Below are positions 1 to 10,805 of a stretch of 64,000 nucleotides of DNA, in pieces (positions within the stretch are counted from its first letter, which is position 1; each line of letters begins with the position of its first letter). Location of the stretch: NCBI GenBank assembly GCA_914767935.1, contig OU612043.1, positions 66,931,866 through 66,995,865 of the forward strand, read 5' to 3'. The DNA is from Coremacera marginata (taxonomy: Eukaryota > Arthropoda > Insecta > Diptera > Sciomyzidae). Both the position numbers and the translations under genes were made by a program. The notes beneath the pieces are model-generated. The model had not been told where the DNA came from. It worked only from the letters and a program-made list of their open reading frames with translations, and ran no database searches.

Positions 1-1680
1 CGTCATCGCCATTCAGCAGACTAGAGAAGTGTTCCCTCCATAGCGTCAGTGTACTCTGGATATCTGTCACTAGATTCCCGTATTCATCCTTGCAGAAAGA
101 GGCCTTGGTTTTAGAGCCATCGGCCAGGCATCTTATCTTTTCGAAGAATTTTCGGGCCTCGTTCTTGTCACCATACATCTCAATCTTCTCACACTCACTC
201 TTTTCTGCCTCTCGTTTCTTCCGCCTGAAAAGACGTTTCCCGTCCCTCCTCTTCTCTCTGTATCGCTCCTTAGCAGCACGCGTTACAACCGACTGCAGGG
301 TGGCTTTGTAGGCGGCGTTTTTCTCTGCAGTGGCGTCGCAACACTCTTGGTCGTGCCACTGATTTCGGCGGGGACGGTGGTAGCCAATAACCTCTTCGGC
401 AGCCGTACGCAGAGAGTGGGAGATGTGTGCCCACTCCGCGCATATATCCTCGATTGGAGGAGTGCTTTCTTGAAGCATAAGTGAGAGTCGAGTGGCAAAG
501 GCTTCGGCTGTCCGTTTTGATTGCAGCTTGTCGACGTCTAGCTTTCTCTGTGTAGGATTGCGCGTATTTTTTGCAGCGCACAGACGTGTACGGATTATTT
601 TAGCTGCGACAAGATAATGATTCGAGTCTATGTTAGCTCCACGGATCGTGCGTACATCTAATATACTGGAAGAGTGCCTTCCGTCAATCAAAATGTGATC
701 AATTTGGTTGCGCGTTTTTTGGTCAGGGGACAACCCGGTGGCCTTATGAATATTAAGATGTTTGAATCTAGTGCTACTTATAACCATGTTTCGAAGTCAA
801 TCAGCCTCATTTCGTTATCGGATGTGTTATCGTGGAGGCTGAACTTTCCGACTGTTGGACCAAAGATGTTTTCCTTGCCCACCTTGGCGTTGAAGTCACC
901 AAGCACAATTTTTATGTCGTGACGAGTGCAGCGCTCGTAAGCGTCTTCAAGGCGCTCGTAGAAAGTATCTTTGATCTCATCGTCCTTGTCCTCTGTCGGA
1001 GCATGCGCACATATAGGGCTTATATGAATGAATTCAGCGTTGATGCGGATTATGGCAAGTCGTTCGTTCACAGGAGTGAATCGCAGGACGTGATGCCGTA
1101 ATCTCTTGCCAACTACAAACCCGCACCCAAGGTCGTGTTTCTCCGCATGGCCGCTGTAGTAGATATCACAGGATGCTTGCCGAGAGCAACCCTGTCCCTT
1201 TCATCGCATTTCTTGGATTGCTGTGATATCAGCTTTGTATCTTTCCAAGATATCAATCAGTTGGATAGAGGCACCTTCCCAATTAAGAGTTCGGACATTC
1301 CAGGTGCATATCCGTAAATCATTATCAGTTTTTCGTTTGCGGTGGTCGTCATCAGATTTGGGGATAATTTTTCTCATATTTCTTTCGTAACTTTTCGTTA
1401 AATTGGTTTTTTTTACGTGGTGGGCTTCAAACCCGACGCACAACCTATTTAAGGCTAGGAGAACCGCCGCCGCCAAAGTGACGGATGCCAGTTTGCCGTT
1501 GCCCAGGGAATACCACGTGGACGTTTGAGTCGACTTGGGACGATTTCGACATGGATAATGCTGGTCTCGCCAGGTTGAGGCGGTCAGACACGTTGCCATG
1601 TGAAGGTTCGCCCCCTGTTCCTCGTAAAGATTACACTGATCAACAATTACGCAACTTTTTCGTGCCACACGGACTTTGAG
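1..1680 (-). pseudogene. Non-LTR retrotransposon fragment: endonuclease domain and linker, degenerate
   Basis: Read on the minus strand this is the N-terminal part of a non-LTR retrotransposon polyprotein of the kind often annotated craniofacial development protein 2-like. The APE-type endonuclease starts near 1320 with the motif CTWNVRTLN, followed by AIQEMR. The catalytic block LGDFNAKVG lies near 900, and a block with DHILIDGRH near 680. After the nuclease a basic linker (RREKRR-type, about 200-290) runs off the left edge of the window, so the reverse transcriptase would lie outside. The copy is broken: a TGA replaces the expected Trp after EMR at 1201-1203, and a frameshift near 785-800 moves the reading from one frame to another. 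Beyond that shift the frame appears open to position 1. The endonuclease normally nicks target DNA to prime reverse transcription. Clade not resolved. Confidence 0.8.
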
Positions 1681-1757
1681 AGCTAATACTGTTTTAGCTT
1701 TATTTCCTCTTTATAAAACTGAATTTTTTTTTTAGTTATCCTCAGATTTTTTTATTT

Positions 1758-2425
1758 TTTGCGACTTTGATCCTGTTTTTATGCTCTGAAATCTAAACCA
1801 CTTAACGTAGAGCAAAAAGAAAAAACCATCTTACAGAAAATTTAACAAGCTTTCCAGTGGGGTTTTTTGTATTTTTCTGACATTTTTAGTATGTGAGATA
1901 TTAGGGTTCAAAATAAAATTTACGAGTTTTTTTTAAAATTTTGATATTTACAAATACGTTTTCTTTATATTTATATTAATGTATTTTATTTTAAATTTCC
2001 TTTATTCTGATAACAAAAACATAAACATTTTCCAATAGCAACAATTAAAATAAATTAAAATGAGCGAACAACTTAGTACTCATAGATTCCACTTGCACTA
2101 AAGCTTGAAGCTAAATACTTCATATAACTATATGGCTTGTTCGCTTATTTTTATTTATTTTAATTGTTCGTCTCCGAAAATGTTTATGTTTTTGGTATCA
2201 AAATTAAGGAAATTCAATATATAATACAATAAAACTACATTTCTTTGAAATATTGCTCTAAATATAAAAAAAATACTTATAAATATCAAAATTATTAACA
2301 AAAAAATAAAAATTTATTTTAAAACTAATTATCTCACAGATAAGTACCCCAAGCAAGTTTTTTTTCTTTTTGCTCTGCGTTAAGTTGTTTGGATTCCAGA
2401 GCATAAAAATAGGATCAAAGTCGTA
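1758..2425. repeat. Foldback-like long imperfect inverted repeat
   Basis: The left arm (about 1758-2082) and right arm (about 2105-2425) are imperfect reverse complements around a short centre that contains the unrelated ATAGATTCCACTTGCAC. Matching landmarks are GACTTTGATCCT with TTTTTATGCTCT (left) against AGAGCATAAAAATAGGATCA (right), the AGCAAAAAGAAAAAA block, and AACATAAACATTTTC against GAAAATGTTTATGTT near the centre. There is no coding potential. The structure suits a foldback or long-TIR non-autonomous DNA transposon. No clear target-site duplication was identified. Confidence 0.6.
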
Positions 2426-2689
2426 ACCCCAGCTGGGCCCATTCTCTTGCGAGAAACCGGATGACGTTTCAAAGACAAAACTTTTTATATATATCATTAA
2501 TATGAGTTAACTAGTTACATAAATGTATTTGTGTAAAAATCAAATTAGAAACCTGCACTGAGAAAAAATTACTCATTACTCATACTGTGCTCACAACTCT
2601 TTGATAGGTCTGAAATTGTCGACTCGTTTTAAATTGTCGACACTGAATTGGTTGCTCATTTGCTTGGAAATTTTTTGTTGTGTTCTTGC

Positions 2690-4078
2690 CGCCACACCCC
2701 TTTACCACCCACAAGTCAATAAAAATTATATATTCCAGACGGTGTGTGTCGTACTGGATTTTAATTTGGTTATTTATTTTGTATGGTTACTGTCGGCAAC
2801 TATATTAAAAACTAGCTTAAACCCGCCGCTTCGCCGGGTTTTCAAAAAGTTTTCATTCAAAAATTGATAGTGGGTAGGCTTGATTTTTCGCTACCAAAAC
2901 GATTTTTTATTGTTTAAGTAATACTACCTACAAATTATTAACCTTAAGATTGTTATATCATCTGATAGGAAATCGAAAACCTAAATTTTGGATTTAATTT
3001 TTTTTACAACAAAAACAACTTTTATCCAATTTTTTGGCTTAAACTAAAAATTTTTGAACATTTTTTAAAAAAATTTTTAAAAATATTAATACTTTGGTTT
3101 AGTAAAAATTTCAACTTATATTTGAAGGATATTTTAACAAACAACATTTTTCAAAAAAAATTATTGAAATCCATTGCAAACTGACTGAAATATTTGCCTT
3201 CAAAGCTAAAAGTGTGAATTTCAAGTCGTTTTTCTCTCATTCTCAGCTTATAATTAATACTAAAAAGATCTGGTACTAACATTTTTCACAGTTTTCAAAC
3301 TACATACATGATTTTGGTATCAAATTGAAGGAAATTTAAAAGCGTTTATTGATTTTGTTCTCGTTTAACCGAAGTGCAATTTAATCCATTAGGGCCGAAA
3401 GAAAACCATAAAAAACAGACATTTTTAGACTTGAAGCAACATTTTGGTGAAAACTATGTATGCCATTGAGCAGAAATAAGTTATTATTGCATGCTAATTT
3501 AACTTTTTTTAAAAAAATGGCACTAAAACTTTTGAAATATTATGCAGTATTTAATGAAAATTCGAGACGCATATGTTTCCATATAGTAACATTGGTTGTT
3601 AATGGGTTAAAATAAAGTATCCTATTGCACTCTCTGCTGACCTATAAATATGTGTACAAAATTTTATAAAAATCTGAGTTGTCGTTTAAACGTGATGAGT
3701 GAACATAAAAAGTGGCTACAGATTTATTAATAGTATAGATGTGTTTCCACACCCCTTTTTATCGTCCACAAATCAATAAAAGTGCTATATTCCAGACGAC
3801 TTTTGTCGTATTAGACTTTAATTTGGTTATTTAGTTCGTATGGTTACTGGTGGAAACTGTGATCCATGGTATAACTATATCCACGCCCACTTTTTCAGAA
3901 ATCATTACAATTGACTACTGAGCCAATTGGCCTGACATTTTGACCGTGTATTTTTTTGAAGTACGGTATAGTTTAGAAAAAAGTTGCCACACCATTTGCC
4001 ATGCCATTTAAGACTGTTTTCGTCATATTAGACTTAAATTTGTTAATTAAGTTCGTATGGTTATCGTCGGCAAGGGGT
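2690..4078. repeat. Three degenerate direct repeats (2690-2806, 3746-3862, 3984-4078)
   Basis: Each copy has the order GCCACACC, then a TCAATAAAA or similar tract, a GTCGTA or GTCATA step, ATTTGGTTATTTA or similar, then GTATGGTTA followed by the GGCAAC or GGAAAC region. The copies are about 95-117 bp and clearly related but diverged. Between the first two lies a stretch opening with AAACCCGCCGCTTCGCCGGG (2819-2838) and closing near 3740 with TATTAATAGTATAGAT; its ends suggest a separate interspersed repeat of about 0.9 kb. No reading frame in the interval looks like a real gene. Confidence 0.5.
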
Positions 4079-4079
4079 C

Positions 4080-6125
4080 GGCAAATCTATTTTGTTTTAT
4101 CTTTAACACCACAGGGTATGGTTGTACAAATCGGTTGTACATTTGCGAAACGAAACACCATCTACCAGAAAGGGCAAAATAACGTCTGTCGGACCAGCTT
4201 GTTCTTAAATAAAATTTTTTTATGTAAAGTGCTTTTAATAGATAGATTATTGTGATCTGCTGCAACATATCTTCATTTATACTTAATACTGAATCAACAA
4301 CTCTGCGTAACAAAGGTTTTTGGATTGATGGGTAGTGTATAGAAAAATCATTCAATGGTGTACGAGTTCGATCCTTATGGCAGATCAAGAAATATTTTAA
4401 TATTAATTTTACATTTTCTTGTTGTAATATATGCAACTAAAAAAAAAAAAATCAGTTCAGTGTCTGAAAAAAGTGCCACGAAATCGGTGTCGGAAAAAAA
4501 GTGTCACCGTGTAAAGAATCTACAATTCTGCAATTAAAAAAAAAAATGAATTTTGGTAAAAGAGTAGAAAAGGTCATTTCCTTTTATCTTGCAGTAGATG
4601 TAACAGGGAATAGTCGAAAAAATATATAAAAAGAACTATATATTTGGTCCAAGAGTAGGTTAGGTCAGATCCTATAATTGCATGTGTAGTGGGCGAAACC
4701 TTCAGTGAATCCTTTCTGAATACTTAGAGAAACTCACTTAGATGGTGAGTTAAAAATAAAAATGTCCATAAAGCATAACAAATTATTAAACAGTAAATTA
4801 AGAAAAATAAATTCAATGCGGTCCACCATCTTTCACAAGTTGCCTAATGCTTACGATCGCAAGAAGCGACGCAAACACTGAAGACCAGTAAGTGTGGTCA
4901 CAAGGGGACTGCAATTTACATTGAGTGACCGTCGGCAGCTTAAATTTCTTCAATTGTTAACACGTAGGTATGAGTAAATCGAAGGCAGAATGCAACAATT
5001 GCCTGTCAAGTTCACTTGGCCAACCAGTTGTCTTAAGGCCAACTTACAAAAAAAAAAAAAAAAAAAGTTACACTTAGTGGCGGATCTAGAATTCTCCAGA
5101 GCGGAGGGACCTAAGATAGCAAAAAAAAAAACCCATTATGAACAAAATTAAAAAATTTCATACTGTACAATATATTGGTGATTCCATGTCAAATCGGACT
5201 CTTTTCGAAACTGACATATTTGTAAAAATTTTGGTCCATAGTACTAAATAGTCGAAAAATAAAAATATTTGCATATATTTTGTATATATTTTTTTTGCAA
5301 ATTATACATAGTGGGAAATTAAAAAAAAAAATAAAAATTTGTCATTCGGACACGTAGTAAGACAACTATATCTTTAAAACCGTTACTTCTACAAAAAAAT
5401 GCTTGGACGTATTTAAAAGATCTGGAATTGATCTTCTTTGTGGTATACAGATTTCCCAATACTTTATTGAACAATTTTAATTTTCTTGACCACTAAATAT
5501 TTCATTGCCACGTATTGAGGCATTAATTTTGAATGCATATTCAAAATTTCATGTTGGAGAATCAACAATTACTATTTTAAGCGAATTTTTTAAGAAGTGC
5601 ATATACAATTTTTACATACAAAATACTTTTTTTTTAATTAAAAATGGGATTTTCAGTATTTTTTTTTTACTTCTTACGGTATTTTATTATTTTCAGCTAG
5701 TAATATACCTAGTAATTAAAAACAAAGTTGTTTAGAAACGAACAACTGAGAGAAAGTGTATGACTACAAGGCTCAAAAGCCAGCCTGAAAATCAATGAGT
5801 TTCCGACCCAAGCAGAAACATTAAACAAATACTGTTTTGTTGTTCAGCTGGCAATAAGTAATGAGATGGGGAATGGCTATAGCTTTACTTTAAGTCCCAC
5901 GGGCTTTTCTTTTTTTTCTAAATGTGTATTTAAAGCTCCTAAATACAACACGCTGAAATTTTTTCGTTTATCTCTACTGAAAAATTAGCCAACTATACTT
6001 CATTTGTAAGCTGTAGTATCTGAAAACGAATATTCAGTTGTAACTGAAGAAAAAATATCGAAACTAATAAAAATAGCACTGCGCTACTTATACTGAATTT
6101 TAACGGTACTCAAAAATTTATTTTC
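4080..6125. other. Gene-free AT-rich stretch
   Basis: No convincing coding sequence. It holds several homopolymer A tracts (for example 4440-4450 and 5048-5066) and simple AT-rich sequence. Short open frames here have low-complexity translations. Confidence 0.5.
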
Positions 6126-6127
6126 TT

Positions 6128-6190
6128 TGGCGCGATGATAGAGCACTGAACTCCTAACCGTGAGATGAAGGGTTCAAACCCTACCGCTGG
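6128..6190 (+). repeat. tRNA-like sequence (SINE head or tRNA pseudogene)
   Basis: A box-A-like stretch (GGCGCGATGATAGAGCAC) is followed about 30 bases later by a box-B-like GGGTTCAAACCC and then a T run. The clover-leaf is not convincing, so this is a tRNA-derived repeat, not a functional tRNA. It is the first of three tRNA-like segments within 450 bp. Confidence 0.45.
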
Positions 6191-6302
6191 AACTATTTTT
6201 TTGTTATTTTTATTTTTACAATAACATTTTAATTTTATTTAAATATTTATTTTTAACACATAAATTTCATGTGATTTGAAAAAATTTACACTTTCTTTCT
6301 TC

Positions 6303-6379
6303 CATCGTTCGGACTCGAACTCGGACCGTGTCGATGTCTGGTTTACTGAGAGCTCTGCTTAACCTGTTGCACCACAGTC
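6303..6379 (-). repeat. tRNA-like sequence, opposite orientation
   Basis: On the minus strand a box-A-like start (TGGTGCAACAGGTTAAGCAG) precedes a box-B-like GAGTTCGAGTCC. It faces the plus-strand tRNA-like segment at 6128-6190 across about 110 bp of AT-rich DNA. Confidence 0.45.
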
Positions 6380-6510
6380 AATTGTATTTTCATGGCATTT
6401 AATTGTGTTGCTAGAAAAGGTATATGATTTTTTTTTGCTTATGGCAAAAATTAAACATTTATCATTGACAGAAGCCCGACAATAACGAAAACTTTACACC
6501 AAATTTTTGT

Positions 6511-6576
6511 GGTGGTCGTGGCATACTGGTAAGGGTGCTTGATTTGTATGAAAAGCAGTCCAGGTTCTAGTCGTCG
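6511..6576 (+). repeat. tRNA-like sequence
   Basis: Box-A-like TGGCATACTGGTAAGGGTGC is followed by box-B-like AGGTTCTAGTC. It is the third tRNA-derived segment of the local cluster. It is unlikely to be a working tRNA, because paired arms are not evident. Confidence 0.4.
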
Positions 6577-6599
6577 GCTGACACAGAATATTTCTTCGT

Positions 6600-8270
6600 T
6601 TTTTTGTTTTGTTTTATTATTACATTTTATCAAAATATTTACTTGGTTATTTTTAAATTAAAATAGCAAATTTTCATTGCTTTTTACTGAAAACAAGCAA
6701 AATAGAAGTAGCTGGGAATTATGCTCAAGTTTTGCTTAATCTCCAAACAAATTTAGCAAACATTTTTCTCCGTGTACAAACTAAGTTTTAGGTTCCAGCA
6801 AGCAAACTCTTTGTCTGAAGCAATTGAAAAATTGAACGTGCTTATGACAAACGAAGTTCATTTCCTGCAACTAAGTAACCCGTTTCCCGCAACTCTTTCC
6901 GTTTCTCGTAACTGCTGAAACGTTTGCAAGAAACGTTCCCAAGCACGATAAACGTAGCTCATTTGCGGCAAACTGGGATAAACGTGTTTTATTCTCTGCG
7001 TGTAGTACGTGTTTTTAGTACTTTTAGTTTAGACTGCTGTAGACATTTAATGTTTAAATTTCCTTATCGAACTTTGGTAAATTATTGCCAAAATTTATCA
7101 GTTTTGTAGTCAAAGCTGAAACGGCTTTTAAGGATTATTTTCATTATTTTTCCCATACAAAAAATGCTGCAAGGGGGTGAGGACTAAAGCCCTTCCAGCC
7201 CGTATGTAAATCCACCACTGGTTACAATACATCATTTATGTCACCAAAACACCTATTCATCGATGGTGACTCACGTATATACCATAGGGTGCCTCAAAAA
7301 AGTTATCATTGCCACCGACTAAAGGTGAACCTTAATCTAGTTTATGACGATTCCCAAAATAGCCTCCAAAATCATATTTTTCGTAAAAATTTCGGCTGGT
7401 ATGGTTGTTAAAAAAGAACCTAAGTGGGCACCATATAAGGCCCACCTAACACTTTTTGCATTACAGCGTACAAAATATTGATGGTAAAAGCTTAAATGTT
7501 TTTGTGTCATTTTATGTGATAAAATTTTTGTACAAAAACAAAAAGGCGACAGCAAAATAAATTATTGTAAACCTCTTAAAATGTGATTTAAAAAACGCCT
7601 TTTTGGGCCTTTCAATGAGCATGTGTACCTTTAAGGCGGTCTTCTCATTCAAAACCCGTTTTTTGGACCCTTTTTAAAAAAATTCTTATTTGAAAACGCA
7701 AAGAATAATTGAAAACTTTTTTTATTTATTGTATTACAAAAGGTTCAAAGTAAATAAGAAAATTTTTTTTGCCTCGATACGTGAGCTGTTCAAAAAGTAA
7801 TGAGACTTCAAAGTTGGTGGTGAAAAAAAAAGGTGTCGTCACGGCGGCCACGATTCCGGGTCTCCGGAGAGTCTGAAATGAAAAAAAAAAGGGGTTATAA
7901 TCAGTATAGATGTAATTCTCGGGTGAACCTCAAGCTTAATTTTGTGATTTTTTTGACAAAATGGCGGCCATTCAAAAAAAAAATTTCAATTTCGGGTTTT
8001 TTTTTTGTAGTTTAGTGTAAAAAAAAAATAGTAAAAAATTTTTTAAAATTATGGTCGAGGTTCACCAGAGAATGGTGACAATTCTGCGCCGATTCCACTT
8101 TGTTTCATGAAAATCGGTTCAGTTGAACTGGAGATATCATGGCCGCCAGTTCGAAAAACGTGGGTTCGAGATAAACGCGTTTAAAGTTTGAAGTAATTTT
8201 TTTGGGAAAAAAAAAAAAAATCAAAAATGTTTAAATGTAGTTTTAAAGAGCTGACAATTTTTACTTACAA
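6600..8270. other. Gene-free AT-rich stretch left of the errantivirus target
   Basis: No supportable gene. It contains homopolymer A and T runs and a somewhat GC-richer patch at about 8040-8180. It may be the 3' flank of the transposase-like gene that ends at 8274, but no terminal repeat was recognised. Confidence 0.4.
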
Positions 8271-8273
8271 ATA

Positions 8274-8547
8274 TTAGTCGGCGATGCCAGCTCCATACAG
8301 GCCACCTTCCTCTTTTTCGTAGAAACTGCTTTCTGCTGCCCTCTCTGCTCTGCGAGCCGTTCTGCCAGCTTTTGATGATGCCGCAGCTCGAGTGTCTGAT
8401 CGGTTCAATCTGTCTTCATTGCGAGATAGTGCGTATTCGTATGCGTTTTTGCCAATCGCAATACCCATCAAACCCATAATTTTAAGTATGGGTATAAAAC
8501 CGTCGTTGAAGAGGCACGTTGCAATGAAATTGGCCACTTCGATGGTG
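8274..8547 (-). pseudogene. Transposase-like ORF, 3' piece, split by the errantivirus
   Basis: This is the C-terminal piece of a reading frame whose 5' piece lies at 16620-16858. It reads CLFNDGFIPILKIMGLMGI and on to a charged, Ala/Arg/Glu-rich tail ending at a stop at 8274. With the upstream NESYNSVLW-type block this resembles the C-terminal part of a large insect family of uncharacterised proteins related to Mutator-like transposases; that assignment is from memory and tentative. Removing the errantivirus and one copy of its CGTG target duplication leaves the two pieces in the same frame with no stop at the junction. The gene was therefore probably open when the element landed. Its start was not found. 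Confidence 0.5.
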
Positions 8548-8551
8548 CGTG
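8548..8551. repeat. Target-site duplication CGTG, left copy
   Basis: CGTG directly abuts the outer end of the left LTR and is repeated at 16620-16623 against the outer end of the right LTR. Four-base duplications are typical of gypsy/errantivirus integration. Confidence 0.85.
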
Positions 8552-9192
8552 AGTTATGGTGTGGGAGGTTTAAATTAAAACAACTTCTCTTCTTGAGTGT
8601 GAAATCTTATCTAACTTTATTAAAATCTTCTTTTCCGTCTACAACTTTCCATTTACGATTTCTTCGTGTAATACATAAATACAAGTAAATATATTTTTCC
8701 ACAATGTAATGAATGTATGCTTATGACATACATTCCAAAGAAATGCTGAAATACATATATTTAAATACCATATGTATGTTTATGACATACATTCAAAAAA
8801 TGCAGTTCGATATTTAAGTGTCACCCAAATTTTAATAAGTGCAACAAAGTATTGAATAGCGGAAAAGAGATACTTGAAATAACTTAAATAACAAAAATAA
8901 TTTATGTGACATACAAAAGAAATGTAGAATAACCTAAATAAACAAATCAACTGATTTATTGAAATACTTAAAAAATATGCAATTATCGCTAGTTGTGCGT
9001 TTTAGTTATTGTTGTTGTTGTAGCTTCGATGGTTCAAGTGGAACTCAGTGGGATAGGTTCTGCTGTATGCGTCGTACTTAATTGTTTGTTGTTGTAGCGT
9101 CGGTAGGCTATTGTAGCTCTTGTTGTTGTTGTTGTAGTCTCAATGGCTTAGGTGGTGCTAATGTTACCATCGTCGTTGGTGGTAACGTAACT
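8552..9192 (-). repeat. Errantivirus 3' LTR (641 bp)
   Basis: In element orientation the LTR begins AGTTACGTTACC and ends CACCATAACT, the AGTTA...TAACT ends usual for the gypsy/errantivirus group. A constant offset of 7,427 places both of its ends on the right LTR. A minus-strand AATAAA polyadenylation signal lies at 8616-8621. The first 85 bp of this LTR (9192 down to 9108) are also coding and supply the C-terminal end of env. Confidence 0.92.
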
Positions 9193-10767
9193 CCTCCCCC
9201 CCCGGTGTGAAGCGACGGCCATAACCTTTGGTTTGTGGTTGGAGCGGGATGATCAAAAACAATGTTTCGTTTAAATCTTCTGGAACTATATAGGATGAAT
9301 AACAAAATTATTGTTCCCATGAGTAGTATTCCTCCGATAGTTATATTGAGCTCTCGTTTTGTTTTAGATTTCAAGTTGTTTATAGCGATTCTATTCTCGA
9401 TGTTGAAGTTGTTGATTTTGTGGAGGTTTAATTTTCCGACTGTGAAATTGGTGTGTATTGGTATGTGTGCAGTTGGAATTAGATGTATTTCGTCCCAGTA
9501 GATGTTTGGGTTACTCTGGTATGTTATGTTGTTTATCTCTACTTGACAGTTTTCGAAGTGTAGCAAAATATTTCCCGATACTGGATGTGGAGCGAAGTTG
9601 CAAGTCGAGTTAACTAATGTTGGTTGGGTGTTCAGCATTAATATGTAGTTGTGTTCTGGTTGTAAAATGTTCGATATTTGGCCAATGTCGTTGGTGACGC
9701 AATGAGCTGGTTTTCCTTCTTGTGGCAGAATAATCCGTCCTAGGCAGGTTGATTTTGTGATATTTTCTTGTTGTTTTGCTTCTTGACAATAGTAAATTCC
9801 TTCTACTTTCGGACAAATTTCAGACAAATACTGAATGCTCTCAGAGTTATATAATGCATAAGGTAATATTTCTATTTCTTTTGTTTTGTTAATGGGGAGT
9901 GGTATAATATGAATTAGGGAATAATTGTTATATGATAGGATAGGAATGCGGACATTAAATATTATATTTGTGTTGTTGTAATAAGCTTGTAATCCTAGTA
10001 ATTCATAGATATTGTTGGTAGATTGTATATTTATTGATTGAGCTGAAAGTGTGTTATATATTTCATCCAATTCTTCATGATTAAGAAAAAATTTTGATAT
10101 TATATTAAGTCTTGCTAGTACTATTGCTTCTGCAATGTTAGCTAAATGATTGTTTAATAAGTCAATGTTGTAATTAATTTGTGCGAGATGTTGAGTCTGA
10201 AGTAGAATTTCTTCATTAACTCGAATTCTGTTTGTGTTCTGATCTTGAATTTTGTTGACAAAATTTTCTATTTTTAGTTGCTGATTGTTTATATGATTAG
10301 TAATATTTTCAAACCTTTGTATCATAATAGAGTTTAATTTTATTTGGCTGTTAGTGTCTTGTCGAAGATTTGTTTGTTCGGATCTTAAGTCTTCAATTTG
10401 TTTGTTTAATATTTTTGCATCATTTGCGTCCATGTTGCCAGTGATAAACTTAACTACTGTGCCTAATCCATTAATTATTCCTCTACGGTTTCTTGAATGT
10501 GGACTGAGTGAATCTAATTTATTTTGGACTTCTTTTAATTTAAGTTTTGTTATTAACGTCATGTCTTTATCGTTATATAATTTTTCTAGTGTTGTAATTG
10601 AACTGCTTATTCTGTTGACGTTGTCCTTGTACAGATCTAAGTTAACAATGTGTATAAGGTTGTTGTAATTTCTTATTGTTCTCGCAGTGCCTTTTTGGAT
10701 AGTTAGTAATGATTGTTGTTCGTTAAGTTCTTGAATTTCCATTTTCTGTCCAGATCCTGTCATAACC
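9108..10767 (-). CDS. env: Errantivirus envelope (baculovirus F-like fusion glycoprotein), main exon
   Basis: Envelope fusion glycoprotein that would sit in the cell or virion membrane and mediate entry. The open frame runs from 10781 to 9108, but its first in-frame codons there are not an ATG; the first ATG is at 10763. A strong splice acceptor ends at 10768, so translation probably begins in a leader exon (15743-15777). Counting from 10781, a furin-type site RNRR is at residues 97-100, followed by a glycine-rich fusion-peptide-like start and KFITGNMD, the signature region of this F-protein family. A hydrophobic membrane anchor is at about 480-498 with a basic RRFKR stop-transfer and a tail of about 59 residues. 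There are many NxT/S glycosylation sites. The last 28 residues, including a Gln run, are encoded inside the 3' LTR. No internal stop or frameshift is seen. Confidence 0.88.
9193..9203 (-). promoter_or_regulatory. Polypurine tract of the errantivirus
   Basis: On the minus strand GGGGGGGGAGG directly precedes the AGTTAC start of the 3' LTR. This is the expected position for priming plus-strand DNA synthesis. The tract lies within env coding sequence and encodes glycines of the cytoplasmic tail. Confidence 0.8.
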
Positions 10768-10775
10768 CTGTAAGT
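10768..10775 (-). promoter_or_regulatory. Predicted env splice acceptor
   Basis: The minus-strand sequence ACTTACAG ends at 10768, five bases before the ATG at 10763. It follows a T/C-containing stretch and fits a 3' splice site. It lies 40 bases past the pol stop. Errantivirus env is known to be made from a spliced subgenomic RNA. Confidence 0.65.
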
Positions 10776-10805
10776 ACACAACTATTACTAGCTTACTATC
10801 CTAAT

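Noticed and set aside
778..1101. Plus-strand frames over the left-end element
   Set aside because: They are antisense to the endonuclease coding sequence, which has clear motifs on the minus strand.
6128..6576. Functional tRNA gene cluster
   Set aside because: Box A and B words are present, but clover-leaf arms do not pair convincingly and orientations alternate. tRNA-derived repeats fit better.
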